A DNA stretch of 64,000 nucleotides, from contig CP013614.1 of the NCBI GenBank assembly GCA_001465115.1, positions 372,001 to 436,000 on the forward strand, written 5' to 3'. Under the pieces are notes generated by a model that worked only from the letters and a program-made list of their open reading frames with translations, did no database searches and had not been told where the DNA came from. Below, one piece after another: positions 55,809 through 63,979 of this stretch. This DNA is from Enterococcus silesiacus. GTDB taxonomy: Bacteria; Bacillota; Bacilli; Lactobacillales; Enterococcaceae. The stretch's first letter is position 1. Each line of letters begins with the position of its first letter. Position numbers and translations under genes: made by a program.

Positions 55809-56337
55809 AACCCATTTAAAGGGAGAAACAATTACACTGATAGACATGCTGAACGCTCGAGAAAAACGGGCAACGATTCAGCGAGAACTTTTACGAAAGC
55901 ATCCTACGTGCACTTTATTAAGCGCTACGATGAATATTCCAGGACCTGTAAAGACGAACGAGCGGCTAAGACATGCTTTTTTAACTGTCATTAAAGAGAT
56001 CACTCCTCTTTTTCCTCCTGAAAAAATAGTTGCTCGCAAACACCGAGAGTTGAAAACAGGTTCGGAATACTATCTAGTCCTTAATGAAACACCAAAAGAG
56101 CTGAAGAAAAAACTAATTGAAATTGAAGAAACGCATCTCTACGGTCGTTTGATGGATTTAGATGTCGTTTATCTAAAAGATCAACTCTTATGTTCTGTCA
56201 GTCGTACCGAACTAAATCACAAACCTAGAACTTGTTTTATTTGTGAAGAAGAAGCAAAAGTGTGCGGTAGACAAAGACGCCACAGCGTAGAAGAAATGCA
56301 AGAAACAATAGCCAACTTATTGAGAAAGGAAGGATGA
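55801..56337 (+). CDS. citX: Apo-citrate lyase phosphoribosyl-dephospho-CoA transferase
   Basis: A 178-residue enzyme that attaches the prosthetic group to CitD. Features: REKRATIQRELL, LSATMNIPGPVK and CxxC-type PRTCFICEEEAKVCGRQRRH at the C-terminus. The ATG overlaps the end of citF (8 nt). CitG, which makes its substrate, is encoded in the divergent unit. Confidence 0.93.
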   Translation: MSKTHLKGETITLIDMLNAREKRATIQRELLRKHPTCTLLSATMNIPGPVKTNERLRHAFLTVIKEITPLFPPEKIVARKHRELKTGSEYYLVLNETPKELKKKLIEIEETHLYGRLMDLDVVYLKDQLLCSVSRTELNHKPRTCFICEEEAKVCGRQRRHSVEEMQETIANLLRKEG

Positions 56338-56338
56338 A

Positions 56339-57730
56339 ATGACAAAAGAAATCCTTTTTACTGAAACTGTACTGCGTGACGGGCAACAAAGCCAAATTGC
56401 TACACGTATGCCGACAAGTGATATGCTGCCGATTATTCAAACTTTGGATGAAGCAGGCTATCATGCTTTAGAAATGTGGGGCGGGGCTACGTTTGATGCT
56501 TGTATTCGTTTCTTGAATGAAGATCCTTGGGAACGACTAAGAGCAATTCGAAAAGCGGTTAAAAATACAAAGCTACAAATGCTGTTACGCGGACAAAATT
56601 TACTTGGTTATAAAAATTATGCGGATGATGTTGTAGAAGCGTTTGTCCAAAAATCAATCGAAAATGGTATTGATATTATTCGTGTTTTTGATGCGTTAAA
56701 TGATACAAGGAATTTACAAACGTCAATTGAAGCAACGAAAAAATTTGGTGGACACTGCCAACCAGCCATTTCATATACGACCAGTGATTTTCACACGATC
56801 GATTATTTTGTCGGATTAACGACAGAACTTGAAAAAATGGGGGCAGATTCCATCTGCATCAAAGATATGGCAGGGATTCTGACACCTGACGATGCCTATC
56901 GTTTAGTTACCGAAATCAAGTGTAAAATCCAAGTGCCTTTAGAAGTTCATACACACGCGACTAGCGGTATTTCTGAGATGACTTATTTGAAAGCTGTCGA
57001 AGCTGGTGCAGATATTATTGATACAGCTATTTCATCATTTTCCGGAGGAACTAGTCAACCAGCTACTGAATCAATGGCACTTGCTTTAGAAAATTTAGGC
57101 TATAACACTCATTTAGATATGAAAAAAGTAGCAGAAGCGGCTGACTATTTTAACCCGATTCGCGATAAATTTAGAGAAGAAGGCTTATTGAATCCTAAAG
57201 TAAAAGATACAGAACCAAAAACGTTGATTTATAAAGTGCCTGGCGGAATGTTATCCAATTTATTAAGTCAATTGACCGAACAAGGACTAGCAGATAAATA
57301 CGAAGAGGTTCTAAGAGAAGTACCAAAAGTTCGTGCGGATCTTGGTTATCCTCCACTTGTAACACCATTATCCCAGATGGTAGGAACTCAAGCAGTAATG
57401 AACGTGATCAGCGGTGAACGATACAAAATGGTTCCAAAAGAAATCAAGGATTATGTTAAAGGATTATATGGCAAACCACCCGTTGCTATTTCCGAAGAAA
57501 TGACGAAATTGATTATTGGCGAAGAAGAAGTAATTACCATTAGACCAGCAGATCTATTAACACCAGAGCTGCCTATATACAAAAAAGAAATTGAAGCGTA
57601 TGCAAAATCAACTGAAGATGTATTGATGTATGCGTTATTCCCGCAACAAGGAAAAGATTTCTTAGGAAGAAGAGAAGATCGCTTTTATGATGTCCCAATA
57701 CAAGAGGTGAGCGTTACCTTAGATATTTGA
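56339..57730 (+). CDS. oadA: Oxaloacetate decarboxylase alpha subunit (carboxyltransferase only)
   Basis: A 463-residue TIM-barrel carboxyltransferase that moves the carboxyl group from oxaloacetate to biotin on OadD, leaving pyruvate. Motifs: ETVLRDGQQSQIATRM, RVFDALND, IKDMAG with the metal-binding lysine, HTHATSG, followed by the PYC_OADA domain (GGMLSNLLSQL). The biotin domain is absent, as in other enterococci. It is the last gene of the operon; citM, found next to oadA in E. faecalis, is not present here. Confidence 0.95.
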   Translation: MTKEILFTETVLRDGQQSQIATRMPTSDMLPIIQTLDEAGYHALEMWGGATFDACIRFLNEDPWERLRAIRKAVKNTKLQMLLRGQNLLGYKNYADDVVEAFVQKSIENGIDIIRVFDALNDTRNLQTSIEATKKFGGHCQPAISYTTSDFHTIDYFVGLTTELEKMGADSICIKDMAGILTPDDAYRLVTEIKCKIQVPLEVHTHATSGISEMTYLKAVEAGADIIDTAISSFSGGTSQPATESMALALENLGYNTHLDMKKVAEAADYFNPIRDKFREEGLLNPKVKDTEPKTLIYKVPGGMLSNLLSQLTEQGLADKYEEVLREVPKVRADLGYPPLVTPLSQMVGTQAVMNVISGERYKMVPKEIKDYVKGLYGKPPVAISEEMTKLIIGEEEVITIRPADLLTPELPIYKKEIEAYAKSTEDVLMYALFPQQGKDFLGRREDRFYDVPIQEVSVTLDI

Positions 57731-57843
57731 TGAATAGAAAATAGTTTACTTTCAAAGTGAGCTTTTGAAAAGAAGTCGTTTAGAGAGTAATGTCGTAATA
57801 GACAAACGATCCGCTTTTTATACAGCTCACCCTTTATTCTGAT

Positions 57844-57900
57844 CGAGAGTCCGGAACAAAACTGATATTTAGTTTTGTTCCGGACTCTCGATTTTTATTT
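57844..57900. terminator. Bidirectional terminator after oadA
   Basis: A perfect 20-bp stem (57844-57863 with 57871-57890) and a T-rich run. It also abuts the stop of the convergent GNAT gene. Nothing else is visible in 57731-57843. Confidence 0.92.
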
Positions 57901-58531
57901 AGTTTATATAAATTGATTTTTGATAAAGCATGACTGTTTCTTCGTGGTTAGGCCTCAAAGCTACTTTTTGAGTACCTAGCAAATGAAACGCATTTTTGTC
58001 ATAAAACTGATAGGAACATGTTGTATCCGTAAATAATTCAAACTGTTTAACTCCTGAACTTTGGTAGTGCTCGATTGTTTTTTTCATTAATTTTTTACCG
58101 ATGCCCTGCCCTTGATGAGCAGATGATACTGCAAAGAGGCTAACTTCGTTCGTCAGTTTTCCAGTATTTTTTGTTAAAATAGGATAGGCCTTTGTCAAAT
58201 TAAAATAATCTTTAAAATATTGTCGTGCTTCTTTACCTAAGAAAGGAAGGACAAAAGCCTGTCGAATTAATTTCATACTGTAGTAAAGGAAATTTAACAA
58301 GTTAAACTGAGTCTTTGTCTTGCCGATAATCAATCCGACAATTTTATGATCCGAAATAGCATAAAAGGCAAAATCGTTTGTCATGTTCAAAAAAGTAATA
58401 AATAACTTGAGTGTTTTATCATGATCCGCCTGAATTGGCATGCGCTGAGATAGATTCCAGCTATCACTAATGAGTGCGATAACCTCTTTTTCTTGTTTTT
58501 TATCTAGTTGGTCGATTGTAATAATTTCCAT
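57899..58531 (-). CDS. GNAT-family N-acetyltransferase
   Basis: A 210-residue acetyltransferase. The acetyl-CoA motif is HQGQGIGKKLMKKTIEHY, preceded by a SLFAVSSA strand; the C-terminal YQFYDKNAFHLLG is also typical. The acceptor is unknown. AAAGGGGAT precedes the ATG. Its promoter has a 19-bp spacer and lies beside a divergent MerR gene, so MerR control is likely. Confidence 0.85.
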   Translation of the reverse strand: MEIITIDQLDKKQEKEVIALISDSWNLSQRMPIQADHDKTLKLFITFLNMTNDFAFYAISDHKIVGLIIGKTKTQFNLLNFLYYSMKLIRQAFVLPFLGKEARQYFKDYFNLTKAYPILTKNTGKLTNEVSLFAVSSAHQGQGIGKKLMKKTIEHYQSSGVKQFELFTDTTCSYQFYDKNAFHLLGTQKVALRPNHEETVMLYQKSIYIN

Positions 58532-58561
58532 AGATTCATCCCCTTTGGTTGTGCTATCATA

Positions 58562-58592
58562 AAACTAGCATTAAACCTTGGTTGAGGGTCAA
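58562..58592 (-). promoter_or_regulatory. MerR-type promoter of the GNAT gene
   Basis: On the minus strand: TTGACC (58592-58587), a 19-bp spacer and TAGTTT (58567-58562). The spacer holds the imperfect dyad ACCCTCAACCAAGGT. Overlong spacers with a dyad are the hallmark of MerR-activated promoters. Confidence 0.65.
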
Positions 58593-58622
58593 GCTAAAAT
58601 TGAGATTAAAAAGGAGAAAAAA

Positions 58623-59036
58623 ATGTCCTATTCTTTAGACGAAGTTTCACGTTTAACAAAGTTGACAAAAAGTTCCATTCGCTATTATGATACACACAAT
58701 ATTATCACGATAAAAAGAAGTGATAAAGGATATCGCGAGTTTTCAGAAGATGACCTGGTCGTGCTTCACTATATTGCTTTTATGAAAAAGAGTAAATTTA
58801 CCTTAAAAGAAATTGCGATCATCGTCAAAGCGTTATATAGAGATGACTACGAGGATTCAACGATGGCAATCCAGAGGCAGCTTCAATTAAAATTAATTGA
58901 TTTGAAGGCACAGTTTATTAGTTTACAAAAGAATATTCTCTTGATTGAAACGATTCAGCCATCTATAAACAAGGTGCGAACACCAAAAGATGAACGAGAA
59001 ATACTAGATAGAATTTCAGAATTGATGAGTGACTAG
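58623..59036 (+). CDS. MerR-family transcriptional regulator
   Basis: A 137-residue regulator. The N-terminal HTH and wing (YSLDEVSRLTKLTKSSIRYY to GYREFSEDDL) are typical, followed by a coiled-coil dimer helix; the effector domain is very short. The ATG follows AAGGAG; the frame opens upstream at GTG 58578 without a good site. It diverges from the GNAT gene, its likely target. Confidence 0.88.
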   Translation: MSYSLDEVSRLTKLTKSSIRYYDTHNIITIKRSDKGYREFSEDDLVVLHYIAFMKKSKFTLKEIAIIVKALYRDDYEDSTMAIQRQLQLKLIDLKAQFISLQKNILLIETIQPSINKVRTPKDEREILDRISELMSD

Positions 59037-59129
59037 AGCGTTCGATTTGTTAGAGTATGAAGGTCTTTTAAGTAGTCTTTTCTGCTAGTGGACTATCAAC
59101 TTTTTTCTGGATATCACCTAAAATAAAAA

Positions 59130-59876
59130 TTATAAATCAGCATAAGTCAACTGCTTCGTATGACTTTGAAGCAATAACTCCTTCGCTTCAGAGCTAATCG
59201 CCATCGCCACTTCTTTTGTTCTGGGAATGGTCAAACTAGATGTTTTCAAAATGAAATCATCTAGGTATCCAGGATGTAGAATCAGCATATCCACACCATC
59301 TTCATGAGGATGACTCACTATTTTTTTCAAGCTCTCAAAAGGGTTATATGACGGAAGCATGCTATCCATTGAGACGTAGACTTTTGTTTGATTAACCTGC
59401 ATAGAGCCACCCTCAAAGGAAAATCCTGAAAACTTCAGCTGGTATTTTTCAGCAATCATTTGGAGGCCTTTAACGACGTTAGGACTTTCAACTGCATGGC
59501 CTTCAAAATATTGTGGCTGCTGTCCAGTTAATTCCACAAATTTGTGATACTGGGCTTCAATTTCAAGTAAGACTTCCTCTAAAACAACAAAGTCTTCTTT
59601 CGCTTGACGGTATTCTTTTGAAGGTTTAAAATACCCATCTGCTGTTGTAATGCTAGGAATTAATTTGGGGTCTGTCAGTGGCTTTCCTACACAAATATTG
59701 GTATGACATCCGTAACAAACGGTTTCATTTTTTAATAAAGCCAGTCCATGCTCGCTGGCAGGCATATTTACCATCACTCCTACATTGTTGACGACACCAT
59801 CAATCACTGATTTCGCAATCCCATAATTGACTGCTTCGGAATAGCCTAAATCATCTGCTCGTATTAAAATACTCAT
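59130..59876 (-). CDS. ChbG/YdjC-type carbohydrate deacetylase
   Basis: A 248-residue metal-dependent deacetylase. The N-terminal RADDLGYSEAVNYGI contains the metal-binding Asp pair; GCHTNICVGKPLT and EGHAVESPN contain the His residues. E. coli ChbG removes one acetyl group from chitobiose-type sugars. The start abuts the PTS stop codon. It is the last gene of the sugar operon. Confidence 0.88.
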   Translation of the reverse strand: MSILIRADDLGYSEAVNYGIAKSVIDGVVNNVGVMVNMPASEHGLALLKNETVCYGCHTNICVGKPLTDPKLIPSITTADGYFKPSKEYRQAKEDFVVLEEVLLEIEAQYHKFVELTGQQPQYFEGHAVESPNVVKGLQMIAEKYQLKFSGFSFEGGSMQVNQTKVYVSMDSMLPSYNPFESLKKIVSHPHEDGVDMLILHPGYLDDFILKTSSLTIPRTKEVAMAISSEAKELLLQSHTKQLTYADL

Positions 59877-61292
59877 TTATTCCACCTGTCCTTTCGTTTC
59901 AACACCTACAAAGTAAGTGATAGCCGCTGCAACTACAATTGCAATAATACCACTAATGATGCCGTTGATTAAGTTTGTTGTAGAGCCCCCTGCATAACTG
60001 CTTAGTGCTAAAAAGTTTGCAACGGGCACCAATGCATAAGCTGTCACCCCAGTTAGAGAAGCGTAAACTGCCCCAGCAAAGCCACCTGCCATTAGTCCTA
60101 AAAATGGACGTTTGTATTTTACTGCTACTCCGTAGACACCTGGTTCAGTAACTCCGCCAATAATTCCCGCAATCACATAGCTCCAAGCTAAATTCTTTTC
60201 CTCTTTATTCTTAATTCGTAAGGCTGCTCCAATACACATACCAGTTACTGCCATACTAGCTGCTACAGCACCTAATGTGACAAAATTATCAGACCCATTT
60301 GAGGCAAATAGCATGAACATGGTTGTAATCATTAATAAATGCATCCCAGTCATGACTAAAAACTGCCATAAAGCGCCTATTAAACCAATGGCAATTAAAT
60401 GGGCAATTCCACCTAAGTTTCCAAATGCTAGAATCCCTTCAGAAATATATTGACCAATAAAGTTTCCTGCAGGTCCAAGAACGACTAGTGTTAATGGAAT
60501 CATAATGGCAATCGTAAAGGTAGGTGCAAAAATAGTTTTTAATGAGTTAGGTAAATAAGTTTTAAAGAATTTCTCAACATAAGACATTACCCACACAGCT
60601 AAGATAATAGGGATGACTGTACTTGAATAGACCTGTGCTTGTGCTGGAATACCATAGACTGTGAAAGGGAGTCCATCTGTTGCAATTTGCACAAGAGTCG
60701 GGTGAATCATAATCCCTCCTAAAAGCATTGCAACAACGGTTGTCGTTTTAAATTTGACAGATGCAGTATAGGCGATAAAAATAGGGAAGAAATAAAAACC
60801 AGCATCACCCACAAAAGTCAGTAAAGTATATAAATCTGATTTTTCGGTTAAGATATTTAACATGCCCGGTCCAAATATGGCAACCACCATTTTGAACATA
60901 GAAGCGGCAACTAAAAGCGGGATTAAAGGGGTTAAACAGCCTGCTAAAGCATCAAGAATATTGTTTCCTAAACGTTTAAAGGTCAGCTTTTCTTTTGGTT
61001 TATCAAGATTTTCCTGAATTGGACTACTATTACTAAAGCCGCCAAGTGTACAGATACTAGCATAAACTTGGTCTACAGTTTGCCCAATGATAATTTGTAA
61101 TTGTCCACCAGAATGGGCGACACCTAATACGCCTGGAATCGTTTTTAGCTCCTCATCTTTTGGTAAGCTGCTGTCTTTTATATTAAAACGCAATCTTGTC
61201 ATGCAGTGGGTGACATATGAAACGTTGTCCTTGCCCCCAACACCTGCTAAAATTTGTTTTGCTAATTCATTAAATTGTTTTTCTTTTTCCAT
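59877..61292 (-). CDS. PTS transporter EIIBC (glucose/sucrose superfamily)
   Basis: A 471-residue sugar transporter. EIIB (about 1-85) has the phospho-cysteine in VTHCMTRLRF; EIIC (about 105-465) has about ten membrane segments with GGVTEPGVYGVAVKYKRP. It has no EIIA domain, so it must borrow one. AGGAGA before the ATG pair supports the start at 61292 (61295 also possible); an ATG at 61307 overlaps the antiterminator stop. The substrate is probably an N-acetylated or beta-linked sugar, judged only by the deacetylase and LicT-type control. Confidence 0.85.
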   Translation of the reverse strand: MEKEKQFNELAKQILAGVGGKDNVSYVTHCMTRLRFNIKDSSLPKDEELKTIPGVLGVAHSGGQLQIIIGQTVDQVYASICTLGGFSNSSPIQENLDKPKEKLTFKRLGNNILDALAGCLTPLIPLLVAASMFKMVVAIFGPGMLNILTEKSDLYTLLTFVGDAGFYFFPIFIAYTASVKFKTTTVVAMLLGGIMIHPTLVQIATDGLPFTVYGIPAQAQVYSSTVIPIILAVWVMSYVEKFFKTYLPNSLKTIFAPTFTIAIMIPLTLVVLGPAGNFIGQYISEGILAFGNLGGIAHLIAIGLIGALWQFLVMTGMHLLMITTMFMLFASNGSDNFVTLGAVAASMAVTGMCIGAALRIKNKEEKNLAWSYVIAGIIGGVTEPGVYGVAVKYKRPFLGLMAGGFAGAVYASLTGVTAYALVPVANFLALSSYAGGSTTNLINGIISGIIAIVVAAAITYFVGVETKGQVE

Positions 61293-61303
61293 CATTATTC
61301 TCC

Positions 61304-62163
61304 TCATTGTGTATTTTTTACGATACGATTGATATGAATCATGAGATAGAGTAGCTCATCTTCTGTGCTCTCTATTCCTAAAGCTTGATAAATGAGGGTG
61401 GCGATTGAAGTCGCGCAAGCATAAATGCTAGGAAGTGTGTCTTTCATGGTGCGAAATAGGGTATCATTGCTATCTACAAACTGCTCTTCCTTTTGAATTC
61501 TTTTGATGTAATAACGTAAGTGCATTACAAATCGATTGTAATGGAATTCTTCTCTATTCAATGTGAGTTGAAACTGATTTTCAATTATTTCAGAGCTTAA
61601 TCCAATGAGTTCTTCCACATTCGGCTCATCCTCATCTATTGCTATTTCTTCCTGTGCATTGACAAAGTGCATGGCGATTGTTGTAATTTCAGATTCAGGT
61701 AAAGTAATCAACAAACGTTTTTGAACCAGCTGCACAGTATATCTGCCCAATTGAGTTTCGCGAGGATAGAGTTGCTGAATATCATAGGAAAAAATTAATT
61801 TTAAATCTTTGAAATTTTTCATCCTAGTAATCGCAAAATGTAAATGATCGGCTAAACTAAATACCATATTCGGGTTTAATGTTTTATGAAGCTCAAACTG
61901 AGCCGTTTTAACAATTTCAGCACTAATTTCTAAAATATCTTGTGGAATTTCCATGAGTAACTGATGATAATGTGCATTTAATTGGTAAAAGGTCATCGAA
62001 ATCTTGCTTAAATCTGTTAACTCATAAGGCATTTTGGGAAAACCAATGCCAACTCATAAGGCATTTTGGGAAAACCAATGCCGTTTCCAAATGCAACCAA
62101 TTCATGTCCATTTGCGTCTAGACAAACAGCAACATTATTGTTTATTTTTTTGATTATTTTCAT
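61304..62163 (-). pseudogene. LicT/BglG-type antiterminator, frameshifted by a 32-bp tandem duplication
   Basis: The RNA-binding N-terminus ([20 protein letters not shown] ... [14 protein letters not shown]) is in one frame from the ATG at 62163. Two PRD domains (from [11 protein letters not shown] to the end, with LADHLHFAITR and MHFVN) are in another. The break is an exact 32-bp direct repeat, 62019-62050 and 62051-62082. Removing one copy leaves 828 bp, a continuous 275-residue protein of normal LicT length. As written, the first frame stops after the second copy. A 242-residue PRD-only product could start at an internal ATG at 62032 but could not bind RNA. Confidence 0.88.
62019..62082. 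repeat. Exact 32-bp tandem duplication
   Basis: Two identical 32-bp units side by side. 32 is not a multiple of three, hence the frameshift in the antiterminator gene. Confidence 0.97.
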
Positions 62164-62215
62164 AATAAACATCTTGATTAACGTGTAATCATAATCCTCC
62201 TTCCTTTTTTTCTAA

Positions 62216-62299
62216 ACAAAAAAACTCTATTTGGGCATACTAAACCAAAGAATAATCACCTCATTCTTATGGTAATGCCTCCAAAAAGAGTTACAATCC
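62216..62299 (-). promoter_or_regulatory. RAT antiterminator site with overlapping terminator
   Basis: On the minus strand GGATTGTAACT (62299-62289) and GGAGGCATTACC follow the LicT/SacY RAT pattern (GGATTGTTACT ... GCAGGCAAAACC). The same bases form one side of a long terminator stem whose other side ends near 62226, followed by a T-run. Binding of the antiterminator would expose the operon. Confidence 0.8.
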
Positions 62300-62320
62300 A
62301 TGTTCTATTTTATTGGGTAA

Positions 62321-62349
62321 AGTATATCATATGAAACAAGCGCTTTCAA
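62321..62349 (-). promoter_or_regulatory. Promoter and cre site of the sugar operon
   Basis: Minus strand: TTGAAA (62349-62344), a 17-nt spacer and TATACT (62326-62321). A cre-like TGAAAGCGCTTGTT overlaps the -35 (62348-62335), so CcpA repression is likely. Confidence 0.75.
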
Positions 62350-62491
62350 TAGTAGGAAGTAAATACTTTGCTATTTCCTTTTTTGAAAGAAAAATGGGTG
62401 TATATATGATGTGTTCGCTGGTTAACCTTTTTTCAAAGACAAGAATAGTATAGAGGAAGCGAATAGTGAGTTAGGCTAAGCTTGCATCAAA

Positions 62492-62685
62492 TCATGCAAT
62501 AAATGATAGACAAGTGGAAATAATCTGAAGCCGTCCTCTGCTAAAAAATGTCTGCCTCACTCTGGTTGAATAAAAAATGATGACTTGTTTTCTTTTCATA
62601 AGAGGTGGGCAATTAAACCAATAAATAGGGAATTGCAAGATGATTTGGTCATAGGCTTCTATCAACTGTTGCACTTTTTAAACAT
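62492..62685 (-). pseudogene. Fragment of an NAD(P)H quinone oxidoreductase-type flavoprotein
   Basis: The open stretch reads QLIEAYDQIILQFPIYWFNC followed by PPLMK, the conserved core of MdaB/YwrO-type quinone reductases. After LMK the match is lost and no start or full domain remains. It is a decayed fragment, without function. Confidence 0.6.
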
Positions 62686-62689
62686 CAAT

Positions 62690-63263
62690 TTTTCTATGGT
62701 TGGAGGTGAATAACATTCAACGTTTCATATAAAAACCTCCATAGATATCACCAAAGCTAAAATATCGTTTATCTAAAAAAGGTGAAACGCTGATGCTCAT
62801 CTTAAATATGATGTGTGATTTTGGAAAAAAATAAAGATGACCATGGACTGATAAATGAGAAGCGTTAAAGATGTAGGCTTTATTGCCTCAGCAAGAAGCA
62901 ATGCTGTATTAGATAGTTGATTGCAATAAAATTTGAAGACAGGTCCGTTCAACAAGTGCTTTTTTATTCTAAAGAATTTCTTAACAAAAATAAAAAAAAT
63001 TGTCTTACATGAAAGCGGTAAAAATGATATTAAATTACCAGAAAATAACTCAACAAATGTCATTTAGGATAGAACGAAATACTTCTTTTTTTAGATGGGG
63101 TATAAATTAGAAAAAAATGTGATTTCTATGCAAAAACGCTAATTTCCAGTGGGTTTTAAGTGCTTATAACCACATATAAACCATTATATTGGCGATTTTA
63201 TAATGTGACAAACATCTGACATTAATGTGTTAGTTAATATGACTTTTCTCATTTTTTTGAAGG
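62690..63263. other. Gene-poor stretch
   Basis: No convincing gene. A hairpin GGAGGT / ACCTCC flanked by CTAT / ATAG lies at about 62695-62755. Short decayed frames occur around 62860-62920 (plus, SVKDVGFIASARSNAVLD-like). The remainder is AT-rich. Confidence 0.5.
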
Positions 63264-63292
63264 TTTACATTTACATATAATGCCGTTATAAT
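63264..63292 (+). promoter_or_regulatory. Strong promoter reading into the hairpin array
   Basis: TTTACA (63264-63269), a 17-nt spacer and TATAAT (63287-63292). No ORF with a ribosome site follows within the window, so its gene may lie beyond 64000 or the product may be RNA. Confidence 0.65.
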
Positions 63293-63362
63293 GGCTAGAA
63301 TCAGGTCTATAGTAAAAGGAAGCCTTGCTGATTATTTGACCTTGTACATATATAAATCTGTG

Positions 63363-63468
63363 AGCTAGTTTTTCGGAAAAAAGATAAAATACGATTGTGG
63401 CAAAAAGTGTCACAAACATATTTTTCTATTTTCCTGTCAGAGCTGTACGAGCCTGCTACGCTTTTGCT
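63363..63468 (+). repeat. Long hairpin repeat, copy C
   Basis: Tip stem GTGGC / GTCAC around AAAAAGT; the right side is typical (CTGTCAGAGCTG...GCCTGCTACGC). Confidence 0.6.
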
Positions 63469-63470
63469 GT

Positions 63471-63590
63471 TATCTAGCTGCACAAATCAATCCTTAGGAA
63501 AATAGATAAATTGTCAGTGAAACAAAGAACGTTTCAAAGTCAATTTCCTAATTTTCGACAGGATTAACCGATTTGTTCCGCTTTTGCTTT
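63471..63590 (+). repeat. Long hairpin repeat, copy D
   Basis: Outer stem ACAAATC-AATCCT / AGGATT-GATTTGT; tip GTGAAAC / GTTTCA. Almost identical to copy F, 316 bp further on. Confidence 0.75.
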
Positions 63591-63662
63591 GAAACACAGC
63601 GAAAGAAATGAACTGATGTTGAAAAGTACAAGGTGAAGCAAAGCGGAACGTTGTTACCATAT

Positions 63663-63780
63663 GTTATCCGGCTGCACAGGCTAACCTTTCGGGAAAAAGA
63701 TAAAAATAGAATGAGACAAAAAGCGTCTCAGTCGATTTTTCCTATTTTCCTGTCAAGGTTGAACGAGCCTGTTCCGCTTT
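63663..63780 (+). repeat. Long hairpin repeat, copy E
   Basis: Outer stem CAGGCT-AACCTT / AAGGTT-AGCCTG; tip GAGAC / GTCTC around AAAAAGC. Confidence 0.75.
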
Positions 63781-63786
63781 TAATGT

Positions 63787-63905
63787 TATCTAGCTGCACA
63801 AATCAATCCTTAGGAAAATAGATAAATTGTCAGTGAAACAAAGAACGTTTCAGAGCCAATTTCCTAATTTTCTACAGGATTAACCGATTTGTTCCACTTT
63901 TGCTT
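63787..63905 (+). repeat. Long hairpin repeat, copy F
   Basis: A second unit of the 316-bp tandem repeat, nearly identical to copy D. The 64-base spacer after it also matches the spacer after D. Confidence 0.75.
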
Positions 63906-63979
63906 TGAAACACAGTGAAAGAAATGAACTGATGTTGAAAAGTACAAGGTGAAGCAAAGCGGAACGTTGTTACCGATAT

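Noticed and set aside
62797..63063. 88-codon open frame on the minus strand
   Set aside because: No ribosome site, biased hydrophobic composition typical of AT-rich noise, and no family match.
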